Below, piece by piece: positions 19,589 to 30,062 of a stretch of DNA of 64,000 bases. The stretch spans positions 110,056,549 to 110,120,548 of the forward strand of contig CM043953.1 of NCBI GenBank assembly GCA_014529385.2, written 5' to 3'. Below the pieces are notes generated by a model that searched no databases, had not been told where the DNA came from, and worked only from the letters and a program-made list of their open reading frames with translations. The position numbers and the translations under genes are program-made. Position 1 is the first letter of the stretch; each line of letters opens with the position of its first letter. This DNA comes from Adiantum capillus-veneris (lineage: Eukaryota > Streptophyta > Polypodiopsida > Polypodiales > Pteridaceae).

Positions 19589-20568
19589 TGTGTCAAGAAG
19601 TGCACAGTGCGGTTAGGAAAGCGCTAGGCCTCTGACTTTGAGAGTCCGCAGCAAAATCAAGCAATCCATAAAAGATTTGAAGCTAAAAAAGAACAAAACT
19701 CCAGCCATGAAAGATTTACTTTCAAAAAGGGCCAAGATCAACTAAAAACTCTTGTGTGTGATGATTTGGTTTAGCCTCATTGCCAATTGCATGATTGAAA
19801 TGCTTTTTTGCCATGATAAAAATCCTAAACAAACTCTTCAATTCTTCGTCGTAGAAATTTCATGGAAGCTTCATAACTTCATGACACAATCCCAAGTAAG
19901 TATTTGAAGAGGGGAAAACCTAATTGGTGGCCTCACAGCCTCGAATACAATGTTGGAATAGCACAGGATTGCACTAGAAGATCATACGTGTAGGCTTTCT
20001 ATCCCTTCATAGAAGAGCTTAAAGTTCTGATATTTTACTTCTAAAATGATCCTTCAGCCCTCATAGTGACGGCACCATGAGTGACGTGGTATTTTGAGCC
20101 ATTTTTAACCATTTTATAACCTTTTTTGGCCATTTTTTGCTCGTAAAATGCCCAAATGAGCTGGACAAATTCCTTAAAATTATGGAAAAATCCCATTGGG
20201 CATATATTTCATCTTGAAAATCATTTTACTACTTGGAAATCACTTTGGATGCATCTCTCGCCGTGCATGAAACCTGCTATTTTTGGCCGAGATCTCCCAC
20301 ATTGAACTTTGTAGGCAAAACGAGTGTGCCACTTTGAAACTCTTGACATTTGTACATTTCTAAACCAAACTAGGCATATGTTTATGTTGCCATAGTGCCA
20401 CGCCTAGGGCCTCGCTTTTTCGACAAGGCATATACGGAACTGCAACTGTGGCATCTATTTTCACATATATCACACCAGTTACATCATAGCATTTGGTCCC
20501 CCATAACAAAATCATTGATAGTGAGGTAGATTTTTAGTTTCACATTATGTACGTGCCGCGGCATGACA
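19589..20568 (-). repeat. Gypsy LTR shared by two copies
   Basis: Borders TGTGTCAAG (19589) and GCATGACA (20568). The region 19589-20407 is homologous to 59852-60686. A primer site lies on its left and a polypurine tract on its right. It therefore serves both as 5' LTR for the gag on the left and as 3' LTR for the pol on the right. Confidence 0.75.
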
Positions 20569-20582
20569 TCTACCCCTCTAAA
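20569..20582 (-). other. Polypurine tract candidate
   Basis: On the minus strand TTAGAGGGGTAGA immediately precedes the LTR start TGTCATGCCGCGG. The position fits the 3' end of the pol copy at 20775-22222. Confidence 0.55.
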
Positions 20583-20774
20583 ATTGCACATCCTCCGGCA
20601 TGTGCCACACAAATCTTTTGCAGGTTCAATCTTCATTTAAGTCAACATACATTGATCAATTTTTTCATCACTTCCAACGAATTCCAGTGCATCATCATCT
20701 CTGTATTCATCATCATCCATAACATATCCATTAGACCTTCATTTTGACTTTATTATGAAACAAAGGGATCTGTA

Positions 20775-22222
20775 TCACCTCTTCTTTTGAACAACTTGAT
20801 TATCTTCCGTGCAGTGGGAATCTTCATTTCTGCCATCTAGCTCATGCAAGGTGTAAGTTGCATTACCATGTACATGCTTAACCGCATAAGGACCAAAGCA
20901 TCTCTTTGGAAGCTTTCTTATCATTGAATGTTGGTTATCAAGACTACTTTCATACACCAACACCCAATCACCTTCCTCAATAGCTCTAGGTCTAAGCCTG
21001 TGCCTTCTATCAAATTTGTCCTTATTCTTCAACCTTGCATCTTTAAATTGTGCTACTGCAATCTCAATATCTTGAGGCCTTCTTTCCAATTGCTGTATAC
21101 GCGAAGAAAGAAGGTCTTTCCTACTCATTCTATCTTCCCAAGGCAATACATTCCATGTGGGAATCACATTCTCAATTGGCATTATAGGTTTTTGACCATA
21201 CATCAACTCAAAAGGCATATAACTAGTAACTGAGCTATGAGTCGTACGATCAGTCCATAAAGAATAAGCAATAGCCTAGGCCACTCTTTCAGTTTTCCTT
21301 TGCAAGCCTTAGCCAAAGATTTAATGATAGGAGGATGCCCATGTTCTGATTTACCATTCCCTTCAGGATTGTATAGTGAGAGCGAGTTTAATGGCCAACC
21401 TAGAGAAAAACTCCCTAGCTTTGTCGGCATCCAACTCATCCTTGTCAACTATCACTTTCCCAACGCAACCATAATGGCTAATCACATCGTCTCACAGGAA
21501 TTTACAAATCCCTTATGTGCTTTTTGTTCTTAAAGCACAATCTTCAATTTGGTTAGTTAAATCTTCTCATGCAGGCATTATGTATCTCATTTTCTATAAG
21601 CCCAATGGCATTGTAACCATACCTAGTACCCACTTATAGTGCATAGCGAGTGGGTATGTAGGGTGCAACCCATCACGATGACGTATATTTGAATACATTT
21701 GAGAGACTTCATACCTTTCCCCAATATCTCTCTTTGATTTAGTAAAGGTAGCCCATACACCTCTGCGCCAAGCATAAAGACTCTCATGAAACTTTTTAAT
21801 AAGGTTCTTTTTAGTGTCGTCATCATTCACAACCCTCAATGGAATCCCATTTCTTTTCTTTTGGATGCTTCCACAAGTACCCATATTGTAAAAAGTCTCC
21901 ATAGGCTTTTCTGCGTATTCTTTTGAACTCTTGATCAGTCCACCCTTCTTGCCTTGTCAAAGTGCTCAAATAGCATCCACCAATGAGCAACCAGTCTCCT
22001 TGATACATGTCCTCTATAAATGAATCAACTTCATTTGACAGGCAAATATTTTCACCCTTGGCATGAGAGCTACGATAAAACATTGTGCCTACATCATCAC
22101 CCTCGTCAATCATTTCTTCTTCATTTTCATACCTTGCTCTAGAAAGCATATCCGCAATTGGATTATATTTCCCCGTGATATGTTTAAATTCAGGATTCAA
22201 GGACTTTATGTAGGCAATCTAT
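20775..22222 (-). pseudogene. Gypsy pol 3' part: RNase H end, integrase, C-terminal domain
   Basis: Minus-strand frames run from the RNase H tail (IAYIKSLNPEF, then IADMLSRARYENEEE) through the integrase zinc-binding region (LIKKFHESL, CSQMY-like block, SNIRHRDGLHPTYPLAMHYK). Then comes a shortened core: most of the DD-containing segment between HYKWVLGMVTMPLGL and the glutamate block YNPEGNGKSEHGHPP is missing or scrambled. The C-terminal domain (MPFELMYGQKP, KLPKRCFGPYAVKHV) runs to 20775. The family is the same as at 44115-45957. Frameshifts and the damaged core make it inactive. Confidence 0.85.
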
Positions 22223-22413
22223 CTCAACATAGCAATCCTAATTAGGCAAAAATCAAAGCATAAGCACAAAAATTTAGTCCAATTAGTAGAAAATCAGTGT
22301 GCAAGTTAGCAAAAATTAGTGAAATTAGCAAGGGGTTACTGTGAAATTAGAGTGTGTAGGCACACAATTAGCGAGGTTTGGTAACAAATTAGGGGGAATT
22401 GAACACATTACCT

Positions 22414-23110
22414 CACATACACACACTAACAATTGTAACAACACACACATCACTAATTCCATCATGCGACACACTAATCACAAGCGCATACACATAGATC
22501 TATTGAGCATGCACACTAGAATCATACCTACATGCACACACAAAGAATAGAGGAAAATAACAAAAGATTAAAGTGGGATTAACCACTAATTAGTCACAAT
22601 CTAGCTAATCAAGAATCATTAACAATCACAAGAGAGTATGAGAGAAGTATAGTGAAAGAGAATTAAGCATTGATTAGTGTAAATAAAGTTACACGAGCAA
22701 GGAGAAGCTCAAGGACTCCATAGCCACACAACTCATGAGCTCTCACCAAAGAGCGGTCTCAACAAATGAGGCTGAGAACCCTAATTCCATTTACACACTA
22801 CCTTATATACCTAGGGTAAAAATATGCATTGTTCGTGTGTTGAAGGCCTTAAGGGATCCACATCTTACTGAATCTGCAACCAAGGCACACAAACTGACCT
22901 ATTCTTTACAGCTTGGAACTCGCATTGACCCCGTAACCTATTACAATAATAAAATGGCTTGATATAAATTGGGAAATTACAAAACATGGTCATTTTGGTA
23001 AAAAATGTGTAACTCCAATATTTACCGATTCTTTGTATTTATCCTTGATGTGCATTCGTAAGGCCTAGGCCTTTAACAAATTTTGTTAACTGACGTAGGC
23101 TCAATTAACC
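22414..23110 (-). repeat. LTR relic of the tRNA-Asp family, right copy
   Basis: Homologous to 16155-16740 and, on the minus strand, to the first third of the LTR at 49767. The start near 23110 (TTAATTGAGCC, CAGTTAAC) corresponds to TGTTAACTGAGTC. Together with 16155-16760 it probably represents the two ends of one old element, within which the gypsy copies at 18.5-22.2 kb now lie. Confidence 0.7.
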
Positions 23111-23454
23111 CTGTGTGATAGGCTGTAGTTATATTGAGCCAAGCATTCGCACGGTCCTCTCAGCCAAAATTTATGTATTTTCTTTAAAGGTCCAGATACC
23201 CTATTCATGTTGCCTCCTAAAATCCATTCCACCCTCAGGACTATACGACATGGGATAGTACATAAAGTGCAAGTGGTGGGATCGATGAAACGATAAAGTG
23301 GGGCTTATTTTTCAAAAACTTGGACACAATTCAATTTATCCGTGTTTAATTTTTTTTGTGTTTGCGTTTACTTTTTTTTTCTCCGTGTTTTATTTTCTCC
23401 TTGCTGAGTTTACTTTATGAGAAAATGAAGTGGTTTGGGAGACAAGCAACCCCA

Positions 23455-23525
23455 CATAGGCACATGGTTAGACTGTTGGATTGCCAAGCATGAGGTCTCA
23501 TGTTTGATTCTCCGATGTAGGCAAG
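23455..23525 (+). other. tRNA-like relic, possible SINE head
   Basis: TGGTTAGACTGTTGGA near 23465 resembles an A box, and GTTTGATTCTCC at 23501-23512 a B box. The spacing is about right. As at 836-905, no full cloverleaf is convincing. A tRNA-derived SINE is possible. Confidence 0.35.
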
Positions 23526-24174
23526 ATGGGTCAACATGCTAACTTTTTTCAGCCGCTCGGCCTCCTCGAGATTCGCATAAAACAGTCAGCCCCGTTGATC
23601 CCACCGTCTTGGGGCCATTAAGACCTTTTGGAATATAGTGTGCTGGCCATCATTGTACATCTTTTTGGCTCTGAAAACACAATAATTACAAATAATCAAT
23701 GTGAATAGGGACAAGACATTAAAATTCTCTAGAATTCAACCTTAGCACCATAAAACTTTCAAGATGTTTATTGCCGCTCTTTTTACTGCTACTATTACCA
23801 TGTGTATTATCAGTTGCATGAACGTCAATATTATTGGACTCACTTTGGCACTAAAATATTTAAATGTGGTTATTTCTTTCTATTTTACTTTAAAAAAAAG
23901 TTTAGAGAACATGATATGTTTTAAACAAATGGACAAAATAATGATATTGAGACATGAAACAATGGTTAGTTGGATCTAAGTTTCATTATACAAAAACGGT
24001 TAAAGTATTATATGCGTTTAATGGTCGTATAATATGTTTGGCCCAAAAAAACGACTGTATAATACGGTGACATGTCACTAAAGTTGGCCTCCTGTATTGT
24101 TTCTGGCACTTCGATCAAACTTTTCTTCGATCTAAGTTTACTTCGATCGAAGAATACTTTGATCAAAGGATTCC

Positions 24175-24186
24175 TAGTATATAAAG
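24175..24186 (+). promoter_or_regulatory. Candidate core promoter (TATA) before a CT-rich leader
   Basis: TAGTATATAAAG is followed about 70 bp later by a long CT tract, an arrangement common in plant 5' leaders. GATC-rich repeats (CTTCGATC and its complement) lie just upstream. No open frame follows within 500 bp, so this may be a relic promoter or chance. Confidence 0.25.
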
Positions 24187-24250
24187 CGCCATCGTATGCT
24201 CTCCCAGCACCATTTGACACAAACAAATATTATTCTATTTTGAAAGAGTG

Positions 24251-24252
<2 letters not shown>

Positions 24253-24329
<77 letters not shown>
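24253..24329. repeat. (CT)n microsatellite, about 38 repeats
   Basis: Nearly perfect CT array, the longest in the window. Confidence 0.95.
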
Positions 24330-24332
<3 letters not shown>

Positions 24333-24854
24333 CATTAGAAATTTGAAAAGAATGAAACAATTAAAAAATGAAGATTTAGGTCAATTATAAATTTAATTAT
24401 AAATTTTATATTCAAAATTTATTTATTATAATTTGTAGTAGATTTTTTTTATAATCTTAAATTAAATACTTTTCTAATAATTTTGAAAATTAGAACTTTG
24501 TTCCTTTTGTGTTCTAGTTTTCTCATACTTAAAGAGGTGAAGATTAAGATTTTAAGTCGTCTTTCAATGTGTTGGACTATATACTTACACTTGAAGATGG
24601 ATACGTATCATAAATATACATTATTTGCCTTTGTGCTAGAGTAAACGCGTTTACTCACACTGGCGGTAATCATTTGTTTTACATTTATTTCGAATGTTAT
24701 TGCAAAAGGCAAAGCTAATACTTTTGATGTAAAAATTATAAGCTTAGAGTTTTTGGTTGAGAGACTAAAAACTTTACTCGAGTATGGACCTGCACGAGAT
24801 ATAAATTAATGGTTATGGTTTTTATTCACCCAAATTTAGACTTTACGTAGAAAT

Positions 24855-25130
24855 GCCTGAGCCCCAACCTGCGGTTAGCCTCTTTGGTTTCTGGCTTGGC
24901 AGCTACATCATAGACTTCTTTGGCAGGAGCTGCAACTCCACCTGATGCCCTTCTTCACTCTTGAATTTGCCAGTGAAGACCGTGGTGTGGTGTTCTTCCA
25001 TATGTTCTTTAGAAAGATAGGATGCTTTTGCCGCTTTGACTGACTCGGGGTCCAGTTGATACGCAGGCAGTTCTTGTAGTTTCTCTTTTTGGTTTAGATT
25101 CTTCTTGGTCTTCTCCGCTGCTTGTATTGC
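24855..25130 (-). pseudogene. Unrecognised host-like coding exon, frameshifted
   Basis: On the minus strand one frame reads PAYQLDPESVKAAKASYLSK and then HTTVFTGKFKSEEG. After a frame change near 24965 it reads GGVAAPAKEVYDVAAKPETK and NRRLGLRHFYV. The amino-acid texture is that of a real soluble, charged protein, not of a retrotransposon. I do not recognise the family. Splice sites could not be set. It abuts an LTR remnant at 25145, so it may be a captured gene fragment or an exon beside an insertion. Confidence 0.4.
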
Positions 25131-25144
25131 TCCTGTTCAGTAAA

Positions 25145-25236
25145 TCCTATTGGACCGACAAGCCCGGTACCTAACTCTACCAAATAAATAATACGATGTC
25201 CGTCTTAGGTGCTAGGATTGTGCGTGAGGGTTAACA
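25145..25236 (-). repeat. Remnant of the Gag-protease element LTR
   Basis: About 90 bp (CCTATTGGACCGACAAGCCC to GAGGGTTAACAG) match the right-hand end of the LTRs at 9408-9500 and 15650-15744, with several substitutions and a short deletion. No other part of the element is next to it. Confidence 0.85.
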
Positions 25237-25539
25237 GAGTTCTAAGTAATGAGATATGTCTAGTCAAAGTCGGCAAGTTGCAGTGGTAACTAGTGATGAG
25301 ATGTTGTTTGTTGTTTTTTGGAGCGACGGTCTACTGCCTCGGAAGCATCAAAATGAGAAGGTAAAATTGGGGTTTGAAGTCAGCAACATGGGGTCTTCCT
25401 ATGATTTTACAAGATGCTTATCTGATAGTGGAACCAAAAGCTATGGAACTTTGTTAGTAGCACCACGAGAAGACATTTTGTGGGAGACCCAAGGGTTTTT
25501 TTTCCAACAAGATTGAGGGATATTTTATATTGTTATGCA

Positions 25540-25905
25540 CTCCCGTTTGCGACATGAGAAGTCTCAAGCACGACATAAGAAGGCAGTCGACAAGAATCGA
25601 CACGACTTGCAATTGAAGAAGATGATTGGGTGCTCTTACGATTTCAAACGACATGCCTAATGAAATGAAAGGGAAAGGAGCAACTTTTTCCAAAGTTAAA
25701 TATGCGATATTAAGGCCCTTTCGAGATTCAAGAGAAGATAAACGATGGTGAGATGCCAATCGACAAGGAGCCTCAGGAGCAACCTGAAGTGAAAGAGAGT
25801 AAGGAGATTCTTGTTTTGGAACAGATACTGACTCACCAGGAAAAAAACGAGAAAGGTAAAGTAAACGGCGGTAGTATAAATACAACCCAAATTTGGATAG
25901 ATTAG
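25540..25905 (+). pseudogene. Chromovirus integrase C-terminus and chromodomain relic
   Basis: Plus-strand frames give RLRHEKSQARHKKAVDKNRH, DLQLKKDDWVLLRFQTT and FPKLN, followed by LRPF. This is the integrase C-terminal region of chromodomain gypsy elements. A further shifted frame gives EQPEVKESKEILVLEQILTH, the entry to the chromodomain. The catalytic core and all upstream pol are missing. 25256-25516 contains an open frame without recognisable content. Confidence 0.7.
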
Positions 25906-26014
25906 CTTAGGCAAGACATCTGATTGCTCTATCATAAATGATGGCATGCAAGTAGGACACACATTGTTATCCCGATGTGAACAACCATGTACGAAATGGA
26001 AGAGGCTAGCTCAC

Positions 26015-26216
26015 ACTCTTTTCTTGAGCATCGCAGGCATTTAACCCGACTAACTGCATCCTTGCATTCATTGCATAGTTTGAAAGGCTTTACACAATGG
26101 TGATGGAAAGCTCCCTTGCTGTGAAGAGATGCTAAGCAAGGAGCACAATAAAGGAGTTCTTCTTCAAAGAAGTCTTCAGTAGCGAGAGCATTCTCGCACC
26201 AGGCACAACACAAAAT
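26015..26216 (-). CDS. Cys/His-rich zinc-binding exon, B-box-like
   Basis: On the minus strand the open stretch reads LCCAWCENALATEDFFEEEL, then YCAPCLASLH and HHHCVKPFKLC, followed by CNECKDAVSRVKCLRC. The paired CxxC motifs and LH/H ligands resemble a B-box-type zinc finger, probably with a second cluster. An acceptor-like AG after a T-rich tract lies near 26230, and a good donor GTGAGC follows at 26014. It therefore looks like an internal exon of a host gene. No partner exons were identified, and the gene could be a fragment. The exact fold (B-box, PLATZ-like or other) is uncertain. Confidence 0.45.
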
Positions 26217-26513
26217 GTTGGTTCCACTTTACAGCCATAACTCTTCAGAACAACAACAAAAGAAAATATGTGAAGGTGGATGTGTATGTGTGTGTTAGAG
26301 GAGAGAGAGATTATAATTGCTATTATTATCTCTAGCATTATGGCACAATGCTTTAATGCTAATATATTCAAATTTGAGTACTTCTTTGTATCTTCTAAAA
26401 AGAGATCATAAAGCATATGATATTTTTCATAAAAAATCATACAAAAAAATGATAGTTATCTGATCATTAATTTAATCACACCCACTTGATTAACATAAAT
26501 TAGCCAAATTGGT

Positions 26514-26518
<5 letters not shown>

Positions 26519-26559
<41 letters not shown>
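26519..26559. repeat. (GA)n microsatellite
   Basis: About 20 GA repeats. Confidence 0.95.
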
Positions 26560-26562
<3 letters not shown>

Positions 26563-27270
26563 TGAATGGGCAACATGGAAAAAGATTTTTATAGAATAAA
26601 ATATAAAAAGTATTTATGAATCATCTTCAAAAAAATCTCTAGAAGTAGCAATATCTAGATTTGAACCCATGGCTCCTAAATCAACAAAGAGAGAAAGTGA
26701 ATCATCATTCGTAGATGTGTTGGCTTCATCATCCTTGAACTCGTCAATCTTCCATCTCATAATCATCATCATCATGACAATCATCCTCCTCACTAAGATT
26801 GGCAGTAGTGGGATTTGATTTATGAATCTCTCTCTCCTTGGTCTCCTTCTCATCCAAAGTAGTAGGGGAGAGGGTCAAAGATGGTCTTCACTACATTGGA
26901 GGCAAAAATGATTCTTCCTTGAGGTGTAATTAGAACTACGCACCAAAGTTTTGATTGGTGGATTGACGGAATATAGATGATCTGTAGAATAGAAGTTCAA
27001 AGTGAGTGACATTGGAAGTGTGGTATAAACAAGGAAAGGTAAAGAAGGTAATCACTCTGACCTGCTCACAATTGAGTAACAAAACTAAGTTTTCATGACT
27101 TTGGAGATGATGATTTTGGCATAGTTACAACAAACTTAAAGTAGGGCCTTGTTCTGCAACATACAAAATGATCTTTTGCTTATCGTTGATCCAGCCTGGT
27201 TTTGCAACATACATATTGAGTTCTTAGAGCTAAAAAGCAAAGTTGAGATGCTTTATGAACAACTTCCAGA
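26560..27270. other. No gene seen
   Basis: About 700 bp without a recognisable coding or repeat signal. Short frames are acidic or Met-rich artefacts of ATC/CAT repeats near 26762. Confidence 0.4.
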
Positions 27271-27273
27271 CCG

Positions 27274-28200
27274 TTATTTTACTTCGTTTGTCGAAGTCTG
27301 TTTGCGTTTTTGAAGTACACAAGCGGTTGTTGAAGTCCGTTTGTATGTTTTCTACCATTTGCCACCAGCCGCTAACTACCTCACATTCTCTAGCCATGCT
27401 CGATCCCTACGCACCTCGGTCTTGAGGTGCACGGAGATCAGGACCACCAAGTAATAATCTCATCTTTATTGGTCCATGCGTATATTTGAGGGTTCAACAT
27501 AAATACACACCCATGTCTATATGACAATGCATGTACATAGATCCAATACAAATCCTACTCTAGTACATCCAGATTACTTAAATGGACCGATCCTCTACAC
27601 ACTGCCATTTATGAAGATCATTTGTGTTTTTGGAATCCGTTTGCATTTTTGAAGTCTATTTGCATTATTGAAGTCCGTTTGTATTATTTTACTTCGTTTA
27701 TCAAAGTCTGTTTGCGTTTTTGATGTATACAAGCCATTTTTGATGTCTGTTTGTTCTTTTTCTACCATTTGTCGCTAGCTCTAACTACCTCACATTCTTT
27801 AGCCATGCCCAGTCCCCGCACACGTCGGTCTAGAGGTGCTCGAAGATCGGGACCACACCTCTCGAAGATCGGGATCATTGAGTAATAATCTTGTCTTTAT
27901 TGGTCAATGCCTATATTCGAGGGTTTGACATAAGTACACACCCATGTCTACATGACAATGCATGTACGTGAATCCAATACAAACCCTAATCTAGTACATA
28001 TGCAGATTACTTAAATGGACCGATCTAATATAGACTTCCATTTCTAAAGATCATTTGTGTTTTTAGAATCCGTTTGCGTTTCTGAAGTCTATTTGCGTTA
28101 TTGAAGTCCATTTGCATTATTTTACTTTGTTTGCCCAAGTCCATTTACATTTTTGAAGTGCACAATCCACTTCTGAAGTTCGTTTTTGTTTTTTCTACTT
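27274..28200. repeat. Tandem repeat, unit 409-435 bp, about 2.2 copies
   Basis: Units start with TTATTTTACTTCGTTT at 27274 and 27683 and with the variant TTATTTTACTTTGTTT at 28118. Shared landmarks are CTAACTACCTCACATTCT, AGTAATAATCT and ACACACCCATGTCTA. Within each unit a 17-22 bp subrepeat of the type GAAGTCCGTTTGCATTTTT occurs several times. Non-coding. Confidence 0.85.
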
Positions 28201-28269
28201 TAACCATTGAAACACAGCCATATCCTAGCAAATAAACCTTGAACGTCTTCGTATGACCAAACACAGAAG

Positions 28270-29270
28270 CGACCCGTCCTACCTAAGACCTAAACTCTAA
28301 GCGGACTAAAATAGCCAAACCGTTTACCCTAAGTAAGATACCATAAGCGGCTAGCCCTCAATGGCCTGCATATCGACTAGCCCTTAGTGGCTAGTCCTAA
28401 GTGGCTAAGCGTAAAAAATATACTTAATTGGCTAGCCCTAAGCGAACAATCCTAAGAAGCTATCCCTAAGCGTCTAAGTGACTAAAATAACAAAGCGGGT
28501 AGGCCTAAACATTTCGACAAAGAGGTTGATTACCTAAGCGGCTAGCCCTAAGCAATAAGTCTCGAGCAGTCTGAATACCGATTTGCCCTAAGTAACTAGC
28601 TCTAATTAAGCAGCTAAGCGGCTAAATAATGAAGCGAGTAGGCCTAAGAGGCACGGCTAAGTGACTGAATACCTAGGCGGCTTGCCCTAAGCAACCAATC
28701 GCAATTAAGCGATGTGAATACTTATTAGCCCTATGCGATTAGTCCTAAGTGGCTAAGTGACTAAATAAAGAAGGGGGTAGGACTAAGCAATACGGCTAAG
28801 CGACCAATCCTAATTAAGCGATGTGAATACTTGTTACCCCTAGGCGATTAGTCTTAAGTGGCTAAGTGACTAAATAAAGAAGGGGGTAGGACTAAGAAAT
28901 ACGGCTAAGCGACTGAGTACCTAAGTGGCTAGTCGGAGGCGGCTAATACTAAGCGGCTAGCCCTAAGCGTCTAGCCTTCAATGGTTTAAATACGGACTAG
29001 TCCTAAGCGGCTAGCATTAAGCGACAAGCCCTAAGCCCTCTGAATATCGATTAAACCTAAGCGATTAGCCCTAAGCGGCTAAGTGCCTAAATAACAAAAG
29101 CAGGTAGGACTAAGTGGCTCGGCCAAGCAATTGAATACCTAAGCGGCTAGCCCTAAGTAACTAGCCTACAACGGCCTAGATATAGACTAATCCTAAGCGA
29201 TTAAGCGACTGATTACCTAATCAGCTAGCCTTAAGGGGATATATCTAATTAAGTGAATAACCCAAAGCGG
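28270..29270. repeat. Degenerate minisatellite rich in CCCTAAGCGGCTAG
   Basis: About 1 kb built of short variants of CCTAAGCGGCTAG (roughly 10-15 bp), mixed with longer blocks such as AATAAAGAAGGGGGTAGGACTAAG that are themselves repeated near 28765 and 28875. CCCTAA, the core of the plant telomere repeat, occurs many times, but never as an uninterrupted CCCTAAA array. The region reads as an expanded, eroded satellite, not a telomere. Confidence 0.8.
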
Positions 29271-29289
29271 GAAACTACGTCTAATTGTG

Positions 29290-29700
29290 ACAAAACGTCA
29301 ATTTGTCATAAGCGGTCGACAACACAACACCAATCGACGATTTGCAAAATGCATGAAGTTAATCAAACGTAATTAGAACCTAACACTATAAACATTCTAA
29401 TTTATATTTACAACACCTATGACAAGTCACAATTAAAAAAAACAACATAATTTATGAAATTTTAAATTAATTTATATAAAAATAACAAAACTAATTATAA
29501 AATGATATAAATCAAAATAACTTTTTTAAATGATAAAATACCATTATCTTTCTTTGTGAATGATGATTTTTAATTAATAAATTTTATAAAAGAACAAAAG
29601 TTATAATTTTTTTTCAATTTTTTCTTTGTTTGAAAAATGTGTGTGTGCGTCGTACATAGTTTGGTTAGATCATTGACAAACTAATGTGCATTTTTAAAAA
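29290..29700. other. AT-rich spacer, no gene
   Basis: Very AT-rich DNA with no coding signal. Confidence 0.5.
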
Positions 29701-29702
29701 TT

Positions 29703-29825
29703 GCATGTATGTTTATGTGAATGTGTGTGTGCGTGTTTGTGTATATTGCAAGAGAAGAGAATGATAGAGCATTCACATGCATCCTACTTGAGCAAGAAGC
29801 ACTTGAAGAAATATCGCCAAACCTA

Positions 29826-29871
<46 letters not shown>

Positions 29872-30001
29872 TGTTTATGTGAATGTGTGTGTGTGTTTGT
29901 GTATATTGCAAGAGAAGAGAATGATAGAGCATTCACATGCATCCTACTTGAGCAAGAAGCACTTGAAGAAATATCGCCAAACCTACACACACACACACAC
30001 A

Positions 30002-30044
<43 letters not shown>

Positions 30045-30062
30045 TGTTACTCACACACACAC
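29703..30062. repeat. Duplicated ~165-bp unit with (TG)n and (AC)n tracts
   Basis: The block from TGTATGTTTATGTGAATGTG to CGCCAAACCTACA is present at about 29705-29828 and 29868-29988, nearly identical, each followed by an AC microsatellite (29829-29866 and 29989-30062). A His/Thr-repeat frame across the array is an artefact. Confidence 0.9.

Larger units (their letters stand above)
23530..24850. other. No gene seen; AT-rich spacer
   Basis: No supported coding region. The AT-rich DNA contains a TATA-like site with a CT-rich tract downstream (24175-24329), then mostly A/T sequence. Confidence 0.5.

Noticed and set aside
28270-29270. Interstitial telomere
   Set aside because: CCCTAA occurs often but never as an uninterrupted CCCTAAA array, and the unit is longer and different. 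Kept only as a satellite with a telomere-like hexamer.
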